Shown here in pieces: positions 45,801-51,364 of a stretch of DNA of 64,000 nucleotides. Position numbers and translations under genes: made by a program. Each line of letters begins with the position of its first letter. Position 1 is the first letter of the stretch. The DNA comes from Platanthera guangdongensis (taxonomy: Eukaryota > Streptophyta > Magnoliopsida > Asparagales > Orchidaceae). The stretch covers positions 27,914,390 to 27,978,389 of the forward strand of contig CM077151.1 of assembly GCA_039583875.1 (NCBI GenBank), read 5' to 3'. The notes beneath the pieces are model-generated. The model saw nothing but the letters and a program-made list of their open reading frames with translations. It searched no databases and was not told the origin of the DNA.

Positions 45801-46477
45801 GTCGTAACCACTTGACCGGTGAAAATAAGTCCCCCCAAACGGAGCCTTTGGTTCCGTTTAGGTGGACTTATTTTCACCGGTCAAGCGGTTACGACCATGA
45901 ACCGGACCTTAATTAAGACCCGATTCTTGCGGTCGTAACCGCTTGACCGGTGAAAATAAGTCCCTCCCAAACGGAACCTTTGTCTTCAAACTTTGCATGA
46001 TATTTTTAATGGAAATTTTCATTTTAGATTCAGGTAAGATTTATGTGTTATTTCATGATGAATTATAGTGTATTAAGTCCATAATTTATATACATCCAGC
46101 TTACAATCAAATAACTCACGGTGCCACGGTGGTGGCGGTTATGAACATGGGGGTTAAATTGTCATTTGTTAACTCCCATCTAAGCAACTTCATTCATTTT
46201 TTATGTTCAAACGGATGATGTTTGTTAGGTGATCCTTAACGATTGACGTTTCAACCCGTGCGTTTACGACCGCCACTACCATGCCAAACGGAGCCAAAGC
46301 CTCATCCTTTTTTGCCCTTATCCAAGTTTTTCCCTTTATCAGAAGTATTTGTGGTTGACTTTATAAATCTTTATTTTGCATTTGTTTCTCACTTTACAAA
46401 TTTCATTGACTTTTCAGGAACCTCAACTTTCAGCATCGGAGATGTTTGACATTTACCGAAAGCCTTTTCTCCTCTAA
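9104..46477 (+). CDS. Type I metacaspase (caspase-like cysteine protease), 5'-partial, four exons
   Basis: Exons 9104-9434, 21336-21459, 45418-45612 and 46418-46477 join without breaking frame (phases 1, 2, 0, 0), and all visible introns are GT-AG. The product has the p20 catalytic His in FHFSGHGSQ (His codon 9217-9219) and Cys in [17 protein letters not shown] (Cys codon 9385-9387). It continues through [32 protein letters not shown] and [14 protein letters not shown] to the C-terminal [17 protein letters not shown] and a stop. Metacaspases are Arg/Lys-specific proteases involved in plant cell death and proteostasis. The introns are about 11.9, 24.0 and 0.8 kb. The N-terminal exons (zinc finger and start of p20) were not found. 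They may lie left of the window or be lost, so expression is unproven. Confidence 0.85.
9540..10030. other. Intron sequence, nothing recognised
   Basis: AT-rich sequence following the metacaspase donor. Short open frames show no known domain and no LTR ends or repeats were noticed. Confidence 0.4.
10030..10206 (+). mobile_element. 3' end of an RTE-type LINE (truncated)
   Basis: With frame changes, this reads like [21 protein letters not shown]..DRAQWRxxIHxADP, the conserved C-terminal tail seen intact at 14018-14335 on the other strand. It finishes GAGTGTTGTTGTTGT, the short TTG-type tail typical of RTE elements. Only about 180 bp remain, which fits 5' truncation on insertion. Confidence 0.75.
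10210..10990 (-). pseudogene. Ty1/copia pol fragment (integrase-RT linker and reverse transcriptase start)
   Basis: The minus strand reads the linker acidic region (10684-10881) and then reverse transcriptase landmarks: [46 protein letters not shown], and a final [15 protein letters not shown] remnant of the AFLNG..EEVYM region. Stops and frameshifts interrupt it and the YVDD box is missing. It abuts the LINE tail at 10206. Confidence 0.7.
11064..11640 (-). pseudogene. Gypsy-type transposon N-terminal domain (PF04195-like)
   Basis: Two open segments, 11569-11378 then 11354-11064, read [20 protein letters not shown] and [20 protein letters not shown], then [16 protein letters not shown]. The pattern 'xxP.Q..PN......F..LC......L..F...F' followed by 'WK.RFFFV' is that of the uncharacterised plant gypsy-type transposon domain. 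One stop separates the segments. It is cut on its 5' side by the poly-G tract and the element at 11790. Confidence 0.5.
11724..11771. repeat. Poly-G tracts
   Basis: Two long G runs (about 11725-11738 and 11753-11770) flank a short TATTTATAGAAAA segment just before the LTR element at 11790. They are simple-sequence tracts. Confidence 0.7.
11790..13780 (-). mobile_element. Complete small gag-only LTR retrotransposon (TR-GAG type), TSD GACCC
   Basis: LTRs at 11790-12132 and 13434-13780 (343 and 347 bp) start TGTTATG and end CATAACA, and GACCC duplicates flank the element at 11785-11789 and 13781-13785. Beside the right LTR, on the minus strand, is TTGGTATCAGAG, the initiator-Met tRNA primer-binding site. 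Beside the left LTR is the purine tract GGACGGGGGCGACAA. The 1.3 kb interior encodes only a Gag-like protein. No protease, integrase or reverse transcriptase is present, so it must depend on enzymes from other elements. This matches the published TR-GAG class of plant non-autonomous elements. Confidence 0.85.
12118..13242 (-). pseudogene. Gag of the TR-GAG element (two in-frame stops)
   Basis: One minus-strand frame runs from 13242 to 12118, broken by two stops near 12645 and 12615. It contains a coiled-coil start ([20 protein letters not shown]), the capsid core ([40 protein letters not shown], ..[20 protein letters not shown]), and the zinc knuckle [20 protein letters not shown], typical of plant Ty3/gypsy Gag. 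It would assemble particles around the element RNA. The stops suggest this copy is dead. Confidence 0.8.
14018..14663 (-). pseudogene. LINE C-terminal region
   Basis: Two segments, 14663-14445 and 14335-14018, read [20 protein letters not shown], then [40 protein letters not shown] and [18 protein letters not shown]. This is the conserved tail downstream of RTE reverse transcriptases. A frame break separates the halves. Confidence 0.8.
14694..15143 (-). pseudogene. LINE reverse transcriptase fragment
   Basis: Reverse transcriptase blocks appear in order: [58 protein letters not shown], and the catalytic [13 protein letters not shown]. All are intact over 149 residues, after which frameshifts follow. 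The FADD box with AYDRV and GLHQGS identifies a non-LTR reverse transcriptase of RTE type. Confidence 0.85.
16477..16764 (-). pseudogene. LINE AP-endonuclease fragment
   Basis: The frame reads [20 protein letters not shown], then [17 protein letters not shown] and [20 protein letters not shown]. This is the first half of the endonuclease that nicks target DNA for target-primed reverse transcription. The ILCLQDTRW motif (normally Q/E-E-T/K-W) and the GIIV and NVISAY strands are in the expected order. The second half, with the catalytic D and H, is decayed. Confidence 0.75.
16920..18320 (-). pseudogene. Gypsy-type transposon protein remnants (N-terminus to coiled coil)
   Basis: Minus-strand pieces in order are [20 protein letters not shown] (about 18230), a middle piece at 17800-17444 with [20 protein letters not shown] and a Pro/Arg-rich end, and a C-terminal coiled coil at 17293-16928 ([20 protein letters not shown], then [20 protein letters not shown]). 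Gaps between the pieces may be introns. The product has no recognised enzyme motif and resembles, in layout only, the split protein at 1-3855. Confidence 0.4.
18330..19940. other. Intron sequence, no recognised gene
   Basis: Possibly includes the LTR of the transposon above: the cytosine/guanine-rich CTCGCC and GAGTACCC phrases of 18500-18640 are promoter-like. Short open frames lack domains. A fragment near 18710-18790 repeats ..ACCAAAmRaCGrGATTCCGCT twice. Confidence 0.35.
19945..20121 (-). mobile_element. Au-type tRNA-derived SINE
   Basis: Read on the minus strand, it starts with a tRNA-like head, CCATGGCACACCGGAAAAGG, and has a B-box-like GGTCACGTGTTCGAGTCC. The body is GGAAACATCCTCTTGCAAAAATGC ..GGTAAGG.. 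with GACCCTTCCCC and GTGCACCGGGTTGCCCTTTTTTT, ending in a short T run. This order is the hallmark of the angiosperm Au SINE. GCTCG flanks both sides (19940-19944 and 20122-20126). It is transcribed by RNA polymerase III and moved by LINE enzymes. Confidence 0.85.
20130..21335. other. Intron sequence before metacaspase exon, nothing firm
   Basis: Contains TATCCCGTATTTGTATGG..TCTCGTATCCCGTCTCC phrases (20920-20970), similar to sequence seen in decayed DNA transposons, and a GGAATG-rich stretch near 21000-21120. No complete element ends or protein domains were identified. Confidence 0.3.
21336..21459 (+). CDS. Metacaspase exon ([17 protein letters not shown] region)
   Basis: The acceptor is TTTATACAG and the donor is CCG|GTAAGA. 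The 124-bp exon completes the Arg codon begun at 9433 and ends in phase 0. It encodes the p20-p10 linker and start of p10: [19 protein letters not shown], then [16 protein letters not shown]. The SGCDD motif is a conserved metacaspase feature. Confidence 0.88.
21460..22471. other. Start of the 24-kb intron, no gene
   Basis: AT-rich sequence with no recognised domain. Open frames at 21593-21883 show no family signature. Confidence 0.4.
22960..26575 (-). pseudogene. Copia gag-pol remnant (gag, protease, integrase, RT, RNase H)
   Basis: Going down the minus strand: Gag from 26575 ([20 protein letters not shown]); a [14 protein letters not shown] knuckle with the usual His replaced by Gln near 25960; protease [12 protein letters not shown] near 25720; the pre-integrase WHHRLGHAP and CDSCILGKQ; integrase pieces with MLLRLVSSS in other frames; reverse transcriptase ([44 protein letters not shown]) at 24154-23843; and RNase H ([30 protein letters not shown]) ending near 22960. 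Several frameshifts and stops break it. The N-terminal part of Gag (roughly 70 residues in relatives) is absent. Confidence 0.85.
25553..25591. repeat. (GA)n microsatellite inside the Copia protease region
   Basis: GAGAGA runs interrupted once by AAAG. On the coding (minus) strand this inserts a serine-leucine run downstream of the protease motif. Confidence 0.8.
27079..27790. repeat. Tandem duplication, two copies of about 350 bp
   Basis: The phrase GAGCGGGTTGC-CCCGCATA.GAGCAACATATACGT begins both copies, at 27079 and 27428. They then stay nearly identical through GACCGTAAAAATGAAGCATT and TTACCTGCATTACTTGGGAA to CTGAATTCTGGAA. No coding function is seen. Confidence 0.8.
27822..27981. repeat. 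27-bp tandem repeat, about six copies
   Basis: The unit is GGTTCAGAATATTAAATGAA plus ATCTGAT, repeated nearly perfectly. Because 27 is a multiple of three, the minus strand is open as a nine-residue repeat, but there is no other sign of a gene. Confidence 0.9.
28269..28660. repeat. Foldback MITE, one full copy (28499-28653) and one half copy
   Basis: The full copy starts GGCTCCGTTTGGGGTGACTT and ends with its inverted partner ..AAGTCCCCCCAAATGGAGAC. TAT flanks both sides, so a 3-bp target duplication is possible. Each arm holds TTCACCGGTCAAGCGGTTAC. A first half copy starts at 28342, and the whole stretch CAATGAAAAAAATCTTGC.. is duplicated with a period of about 155 bp (28269 and 28424). Confidence 0.75.
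28660..29480. other. AT-rich Helitron body, no gene
   Basis: Nothing recognised apart from a short direct repeat of GTTTACCWCTRAAACCTGTAGG at about 29378 and 29437, with a further partial copy at 29475. Confidence 0.4.
30780..30926 (-). repeat. Distal part of the Copia 5' LTR
   Basis: A (TA)n run to 30811 is followed by AGAGGGAGAAAGAGAGAAGA, which matches 22543-22661 with few differences, and ends ..GACTTTTCTAACA. It begins exactly after the Helitron CTAG end. Confidence 0.8.
31739..32200 (+). pseudogene. Gag-like remnant of the small LTR element
   Basis: The frame [20 protein letters not shown] is followed, after a stop and shift, by [20 protein letters not shown] and [13 protein letters not shown]. 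The W..AE.FF..Q pattern is that of plant Ty3/gypsy Gag (W.xxAExxF). It is interrupted by stops and, further on, by the SIRE-like insertion at 32554. Confidence 0.45.
32700..33470. repeat. U3 repeat field of the SIRE-like left LTR
   Basis: First come five to six copies of TCGTCGAGCTCAGCTCGAAG-type repeats (32714-32880). Then come many GCGTTGAGACCGCTGAGA-type units. Three hairpins follow the scheme AAGCGTTGAGTGAA..TTCACTCAACGCTT, at about 33046-33081, 33160-33195 and 33407-33436. The right LTR carries the same order at 41107-41860. Confidence 0.75.
33633..33640 (+). promoter_or_regulatory. Candidate TATA box of the SIRE-like left LTR
   Basis: TATAAAAA stands downstream of the U3 repeats. In the right LTR the same place reads TATAGAAA. 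If this is the promoter, the hairpin array at 34039-34597 would lie in the transcribed leader. An AATAAA-like signal occurs at 34624. Confidence 0.35.
34039..34597. repeat. Array of about 24 different mini-hairpins with a constant linker (left LTR)
   Basis: Consecutive modules of 11-19 bp are each an inverted repeat, with different sequences: GATTCAG-tagat-CTGAATC, GGCAC-ttt-GTGCC, GTGCCC-tgttg-GGGCAC, GAGAG-tgttg-CTCTC, GTGACT-ggag-AGTCAC, GTACC-tgaaag-GGTAC, GCCTTA-gaaa-TAAGGC, GATTC-tgtgaa-GAATC and so on. Between them stands TGAGGTAGG, TGAGCTGTAGG or TGAGTTGTAGG. A minus-strand open frame of 222 codons exists here only in this LTR and is not thought real. Confidence 0.85.
34925..37339 (+). 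pseudogene. SIRE-type Gag with zinc knuckle and coiled coil, several stops
   Basis: After a first piece (34925-35152, [20 protein letters not shown]) a shift leads into one frame from 35134 to about 37339, broken by stops at 35478, 35700, 36270 and 36990. Domains in order: the UBN2-like capsid core (ALWDT-equivalent [39 protein letters not shown]), a CCHC knuckle [15 protein letters not shown] near 35905-35950, a Lys/His-rich and acidic stretch, and a long coiled coil (36540-36650). A second, degenerate knuckle, [13 protein letters not shown], stands near 37170-37215. This order is that of SIRE/Maximus Gag. Nonsense mutations outnumber frameshifts. Confidence 0.8.
37360..37500 (+). pseudogene. 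Trace of Copia protease start
   Basis: [17 protein letters not shown] at about 37377-37427 corresponds to the usual WYLDSGCSRHMTGD of SIRE protease, with the catalytic DSG changed to DNE. No further pol domain follows; 37500-38100 is AT-rich with no coding. Confidence 0.65.
38104..40470 (+). pseudogene. Extra long coiled-coil reading region of the SIRE-like element
   Basis: Pieces at 38104-38367, 38365-38760 (shifted), 38768-39694 and 39730-40470 read as one protein with frameshifts. The start [20 protein letters not shown] is followed by an alpha-helical region ([38 protein letters not shown]) reminiscent of plant transposon PMD/Transposase_32-type domains. Next is a Ser/Glu-rich acidic linker, then coiled coils ([40 protein letters not shown]) and a basic C-terminus. 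There is no signal peptide or membrane span, so it is not an envelope-like protein although it occupies that position. Function unknown. Confidence 0.6.
42454..43010. repeat. Mini-hairpin array, right LTR copy
   Basis: The same module order and linkers as 34039-34597. The last module is GCTC-tgag-GAGC here against GCTT-tgag-AAGC on the left, a paired change. The next-to-last is AGGCT-gag-AGCCT here, where the left has a T-G wobble pair. Confidence 0.85.
43830..44062. repeat. Two direct repeats of about 48 bp
   Basis: ACTGAGATTGCTTGAGTCGT and then TAGTTATCACGCAATGACTA occur from 43835 and again from 44011 with one difference, about 176 bp apart. The role is unknown. 44070-44470 has no recognised gene. 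Confidence 0.75.
44474..45240 (+). pseudogene. Ty3/gypsy Gag fragment
   Basis: The open part 44474-44722 ([15 protein letters not shown]) leads into a Pro/Ser-rich stretch and then, after stops, [20 protein letters not shown] and [17 protein letters not shown]. That matches the 'F..I....P..FK.P....YDG..DP..H...F' start of gypsy capsid. It is truncated at the capsid and ends about 180 bp before the metacaspase exon. Confidence 0.45.
45418..45612 (+). CDS. Metacaspase exon (p10 subunit core)
   Basis: Bounded by the acceptor CTGTACAG and the donor AACAG|GTATTT; 195 bp, phase 0 at both ends. It encodes [37 protein letters not shown] and [12 protein letters not shown], equivalent to the TGAMTYSFIQAIE..TYGSLLNAMR part of other metacaspases. 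No stops. Confidence 0.9.
45694..45978. mobile_element. Two adjacent foldback MITEs in the last metacaspase intron
   Basis: The first (45694-45846) runs from GGCTCCGTTTGGGGGGACTT to its inverted partner ending ..CCAAACGGAGCC. The second (45850-45978) runs from GGTTCCGTTTAGGTGGACTT to ..CAAACGGAACC. TTT stands before, between and after them (45691-45693, 45847-45849, 45979-45981), fitting a 3-bp target duplication as in PIF/Harbinger-type elements. The family is the same as 28499-28653. Confidence 0.8.
46118..46295. mobile_element. Second MITE family, copy in the last metacaspase intron
   Basis: A left arm GTGCCACGGTGGTGGCGGTT and a right arm CGCCACTACCATGCCAAACG followed by GAGCC enclose TTTGTTAGGTGATCCTTAACG. 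The same body is found at 57889-58073 and in decayed form at about 49150-49308. No coding capacity. Confidence 0.7.
46418..46477 (+). CDS. Last metacaspase exon with stop codon
   Basis: The acceptor TTTTCAG is followed by [19 protein letters not shown] and TAA at 46475-46477. The sequence EPQLxAxExFDVYxKPFSL is the conserved C-terminus of type I plant metacaspases, which supports a complete 3' end. Confidence 0.92.
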   Translation, partial: EPQLSASEMFDIYRKPFLL

Positions 46478-46742
46478 AAAGGCTGTTGCCTTGCATATAG
46501 TTCGAAGACCTCCCCTCAAAGTTTGCGTAGTTACAACTTACACCTCTCTAACTTTAAAAATTACCAAAGTCTCCCATCACTGCTTACATTTCATAACATT
46601 CATGCACAAAAGTATCGCTTAAATAAATCTTCAAGGGACTTTTTTGTGCATGTAAGTATTGAAGGGGGTAACTGTCATTTCGAAAGTTTGAGGTGTGCAT
46701 GTTGTAATTACACAAACTTCGAGGGGAGGTCCGAATAAATAA

Positions 46743-46747
<5 letters not shown>

Positions 46748-46813
<66 letters not shown>
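46748..46813. repeat. (AT)n microsatellite
   Basis: An uninterrupted AT dinucleotide run of about 65 bp, with a shorter second run at 46894-46914. It lies downstream of the metacaspase stop; 46480-46740 shows nothing else. Confidence 0.9.
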
Positions 46814-46815
<2 letters not shown>

Positions 46816-46959
46816 CGAAATATATTTCATAGCAAATTACCACACCATTGAGTAACTATTAATTGTTATTGATGTTATGTTACACCTGTTTGCATATATA
46901 TATATATATATATAGTGATGATGATGATGTCTATTAAAATGATATTATTATTATATCAT

Positions 46960-47853
46960 TGTTGGGGATCAGCTCGATGTCCCGGTCGAGACATTCTTGG
47001 ACTGTCTTAGTTTTCTTCGAGCGCGCACACCAAAATAATAGGTTAATTGTACACAAGCAGTTTTAACGTGAAAAAATCAACTGGGTAAAAAACCACTTAG
47101 TCAAAATTCTCTATTTCCTGGGGGTTACCACCACCTCTCGTTACAATTATTGAGAGAGCACTGTGCATGCCTCAGACGACAGACCGTCGCGCCGGGAGTT
47201 GTTACAGATTGCGCTTTGCTCCGTTGGTCTTCAGATAGCGACTTGCTGATTCTGGATGGGAGGCGGCGCACTTGGTCTTGCAATTGTTGGGGTCGCTTGG
47301 AACTTGGACGATTCCGCTTCGCCGAGTGGTTGCGACTTGATGTGCCTCAGATGTGGCTCGAAGGTGGCTCGTAGGAGGAAATTGATAGATGTTCGACCTG
47401 AGGAAGAAGAAAACTCGAAGAGAGATCAGAAGATGAGAAATGAGGAGACACTTCCTTTTATAACGGTGGTTACGCGGCTATCCGCACACTGCATAAATGT
47501 TTTACCATAGTTTTTGATACGCGCAATTTGGATATCGCCATGAATAAATAATAAAATACTAATTAAAGCTAACCTGATGGTTAGTGGGTGGTTATGCGTG
47601 GATCGAATGGCCGAGTACGATCCCCCTTGATATGGCGGGAGCGGGCCTCCACGGGCGGTACTTGCCGCCAATTATTTTGGCCGCATTCCGGGTAGGATAG
47701 GCGTGTTTTCTCATCATGTGCATAGGATCGGCGCGCGGGTGATCGAGCGCGGTGATCGTGTCAAATTAATGATCCCATTAATTTTAGTGGAGATCATGGG
47801 GGAGGTGGCTATGTGCACACCCATCACATATAAAATGAGATTCATCCCTAACA
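46960..47853 (-). mobile_element. Solo LTR (894 bp), TSD ATCAT
   Basis: Termini TGTTGGGGATCA and ATCCCTAACA are inverted matches. ATCAT lies on both sides (46955-46959 and 47854-47858). Its inner landmarks (TTTTAACGTGAAAAAATCAA, CTGGGTAAAAAACCA, GTTACGCGGCTATCCGCACA, GATCGAGCGCGGTGATCGTG) recur in 56496-57802 on the opposite strand. Confidence 0.88.
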
Positions 47854-47859
47854 ATCATT

Positions 47860-48600
47860 ATCATAAGCGAGCAGCATCTTAGTCATTATTTGGCATAACG
47901 CGAGGAGAATTAGCTACTGTTTTTTGAGTAAATGTATAAGCATGAACAACTATAAAGAGAATTACATTTAGAATTAAAACCAATTAATAAACTATTATGT
48001 AAATAGACATGCTTACACTGGTGAGAATAGAATTCATGATTTTCATGTCACGGGGATTTAGCTTAGCCAGTTGGTCCAAATCTCATTGGCGAGCTAAGAT
48101 TAGCTACTTTTAATTATTTATTTCATTGACCAATATCTGCATGCTTCATAATAAGTTGAATAGATGAGAAGCCTAAAATACCCTGGAAGACATGAATTGT
48201 ATTGAATATCTAACTCAAGGTATCAACTAGCCAGAAAATGTAAATGGAGCTTGATTCACTCACTTGAAGAAAAAAGTATGTATGAGAAATCCATCCAAAA
48301 AAATAATGTCACATGAAGTGAAATTTCATAGAAATAAGTCTTGCAATAAGCTGCTATCTTATTATTAAAATCCTTAGGGGTGGTGGTGGTGCCTTTGTGG
48401 CATTGGGTGAGTCTGTTTCCCAACACAACAATCCCATAGCTTAACAAATTCCATGGTCCAATGGAGAATCGCTTGGCTTTCTGAGAAGATGAAAACTAAA
48501 CTACTTGATAGTGAGAGATCCTATGGAGGGTCTTAAGCAGGAATCATCGGCGCCTCCCTTGAAGATGGCCTTGGCCTATGTATATATAAAAATAATATAA
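47860..48600. other. Spacer, no gene
   Basis: AT-rich, no domain or complete element recognised. Confidence 0.4.
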
Positions 48601-48612
48601 AGAGTAGGCTGG

Positions 48613-49053
48613 TTACATAGGGCTACAGTCCCGAGATAGAATAAAAGAGAGGGGCTGGGTTAGGGGCATTCTCCTTTCCCACAAAATCTCAACACATGCA
48701 ATGTTGGCGATGTAGTCAGCTGCCGAGTTGGCTCTTCCATCAATTTGCAAAACAACGAGTCTTGGGCAATCCTTCATGGCCTTAGCAAGCGAGTATTCAA
48801 CCGTCCCTTCTTGAAAGCCCGTGAGAATTCGGTTTAAGGTAGAGCATGCATAGGCCGAATCCCCCACAAGTATAACTCCAAGCACTCCATCAATGTAGTC
48901 CTTGGCGAGAGTGACGCCCAAGAGGGCACTCCTGAGCTCGGCCATGTTTACAGATCGGCTACTAATTTGCAAGTTTGACATCAATGGACAAAGACACTGG
49001 ATATACTTGAAGTCAAATCCATCGACTACATGTTGCACTTCTCCAACTATCAA
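48613..49053 (-). pseudogene. RNase H-like domain fragment
   Basis: The minus frame reads NMAELRSALLGVTLAKDYID, VILVGDSAYACSTLNRIL, and LVVLQIDGRANSAADYIANI. The spacing AE(x)L...GDS...R..N..AD..A is that of plant RNase H-like (RVT_3) domains found at the C-terminus of LINE proteins and in host copies. The carboxylates E, D and the last D are all present. No reverse transcriptase precedes it, so it may be an orphan domain or a decayed LINE end. Confidence 0.45.
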
Positions 49054-49309
49054 ATGTTCCGCCTACATTAACACCAATTTTATGAAAATATGACCGTATT
49101 TGTAGGGACTAGGGATGCACCAAAGAATTGTGGTTCTTGAAGACGTGAACGCCCAACCTCACCTAAGAAACTTCATCCACTTTTATGCTCAAAACTAGCA
49201 ATGTTTTCTTAGAGACGATCATAGCCGTTGTCATGTCAAACATGCATTCTAGGATGATGGAGTTTTTCTCCAAATTCGTCGGAGCAAAAACGTAATGCCA
49301 AACAGAGCC

Positions 49310-50100
49310 CTAATCTTATCCACTTAACTAACTCCGGTCAACAACCCCGAGTCCTTCCAATCATTGATGGCCGGCCTGCTAAACAAATGCCACAAAGAAA
49401 ATGACTACTTGGTTGAATAATAATAATAATAATATATAAACAAAGATTTGATTAATAAATTGACCGTTGTGTTGAAGGTGTAAGCACGAGCTTCAAACCT
49501 TTGCGCATGATTCGGCTCTTTGCTTTGAATCTTGAAGAAGTCATAAGTGATGAAGCACAGATCGTAAAGGGGAAGAAACAACATCATTTTCTTGGATGGA
49601 GTCTCATTCCGTTGAAAATCTACAGTGATTCTTCTTTATGCAGCCCAGTGTGTCTCGATGCGGCCGACAGTGGCTTTCAGTAATGACTGCAGGGCTTCAA
49701 TGTCTAAGTGTTAGAAATGAAATCAAGTTGGTGATGGAGGGGATGGTTTGAAGGCGATTTCAACAATTGAAATCCACGTGTGGGTGAGATTGTAATCCGT
49801 CGCAAGATCGATTTTGTGGAATAATTTCATTGATATTTTCCAACAAAAACTAGTTCATACAATTGCATATACTGTTTTTTTGTTGAAATTAGGAGCGGAT
49901 CCAACTTGGGGCGAGTGTTGGGCAGCCACCCTTAATTTTTTTTTAAAAAGTATTAATAGTATTAGCTACGGTTTAAATTGTAACTAATATCTTATTCCTG
50001 TGACCGTAGCAAATAACATTTCTACTAAAACCCTATTCATGTGACCGTGAGGCCCCGTCAAAACCCCAGGTGGCGAAAGGCGAGATCCTATTCTCGCGCG
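49310..50100. other. Spacer, no gene
   Basis: Short frames (for example 49501-49683) show no family. A phrase TATTCATGTGACCGT..TATTCcTGTGACCGT repeats near 49995 and 50035. Confidence 0.35.
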
Positions 50101-50539
50101 TGTTGAAAGCAAAAACTTGGTCCCTGTGGAGTTCGGGGTCCCTAGAAAGGGGTGACCTCACACCTACTACACTCAATAGAACGTCACGGACCAAAGGACC
50201 AAGAAACTAGAAACAGACCCTCGGCTCTAGCGCGGAGGTCCCACCTCACACCCGGAAGGCTACCTGAGCACTTCCCCTCCCTAGCCAATGCTCGAGCTAG
50301 GGTGCCTTGGAGAGCTCTCTCCACTCTACCAAGAAGAAGCTAAGGGAGGAGGAAACTAGGAAAGGGGGTCCCCTCCAAGGCACCCAAGGGGGACTATTTA
50401 TAGTTTTTCCAAGTTCTGGGGGTAAAATGACCAAAATACCCTTACGCCCAATATACCTTGGGCCAATAGAAAACAGTCACGCCGGGGGGCAGAGGGGTAA
50501 TCCCCCCCCCCCCCCCCCGAGGGCAAGACGGTAAAAGCA

Positions 50540-51130
50540 GGGGGGCAAGGGCGAGAAGGCTGGGCGAGCTGGCGGCCTGCGAGCTGGGGCGGCCTGCGAG
50601 CTGGGGCGGCCTGCGAGCTGGGGCGGCCTGGGCGCTGGGGCGGCCTGCGAGCTGGGGCGGCCTGCGAGCTGCGACGACCTGCGAGCTGGGGCGGCCTGCG
50701 AGCTGGGGCGGCCTGTGAGCTGGGGCGGCCTGCCAGCTGGGGCGGCCTGCGAGCTGGGGCGGCCTGCGAGCTGCGGCGACCTGCGAGCTGGGGCGGCCGG
50801 ACGAGCTGGGGCGGCCTGCGAGCTGGGGCGGCCTGCGAGCTGCGGCCTGGCGAGCTGGCCTATTTGGCGAGACGGCGGCCTGGGCGAAGCGGCGGTCTGC
50901 TTGCGGGCTGGGGCGGCCTGGCTGGGCGAGCTTGGCGGCCTGGGACCGGGCTGAGGCGGCTTGGGAGGCCTGGCCGGGTGAGCTTGGCGGCCTGGGACCG
51001 GGCCGAGGCGGCTTGGGAGGCCTGGCCGGGTGAGCATGGCGGCCTGCGACCGGGCTGAGGCATCTTGGGCGGCCTGGCCGGGTGAGCTTAGCGGCCTGGG
51101 ACCGGGTTGAGGCGGCTTGACCGACTTCTC
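50540..51130. repeat. GC-rich LTR minisatellites (17-bp and about 52-bp units)
   Basis: GCGAGCTGGGGCGGCCT repeats many times from 50565 to 50850, then a unit GGCGGCCTGGGACCGGGCTG.. repeats with a period of about 52 bp. The other LTR has the same blocks (55540-55990) with a different copy number, which explains the length gap between LTRs. Confidence 0.85.
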
Positions 51131-51364
51131 CAGAGTGCCTTGGGGGGGGGGGGAGAAATAGTTTCTCCCCCTACTAGTATGTTCTACATGTTCACCCAAA
51201 ATTGGCCCCTAGGAGTTCAAAATCCCCAAAAAGCTTAAAAACGTGCATGCCTTGTTTGGGGTCCACTCTTCGCGAATATGGGGTTGTACACAATCCCTGC
51301 TCTTTTCGAGGTTGGCACAAGCTCGGAAAGAAACATCCAACCCAACGTATTCGCGGAGTGGCCT

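Noticed and set aside
50477..51199. Proline/alanine-rich 240-codon frame on the minus strand (and its partner at 55264-56070)
   Set aside because: Produced by the GC-rich 17-bp minisatellite of the LTR; copy number differs between LTRs and no domain is visible.
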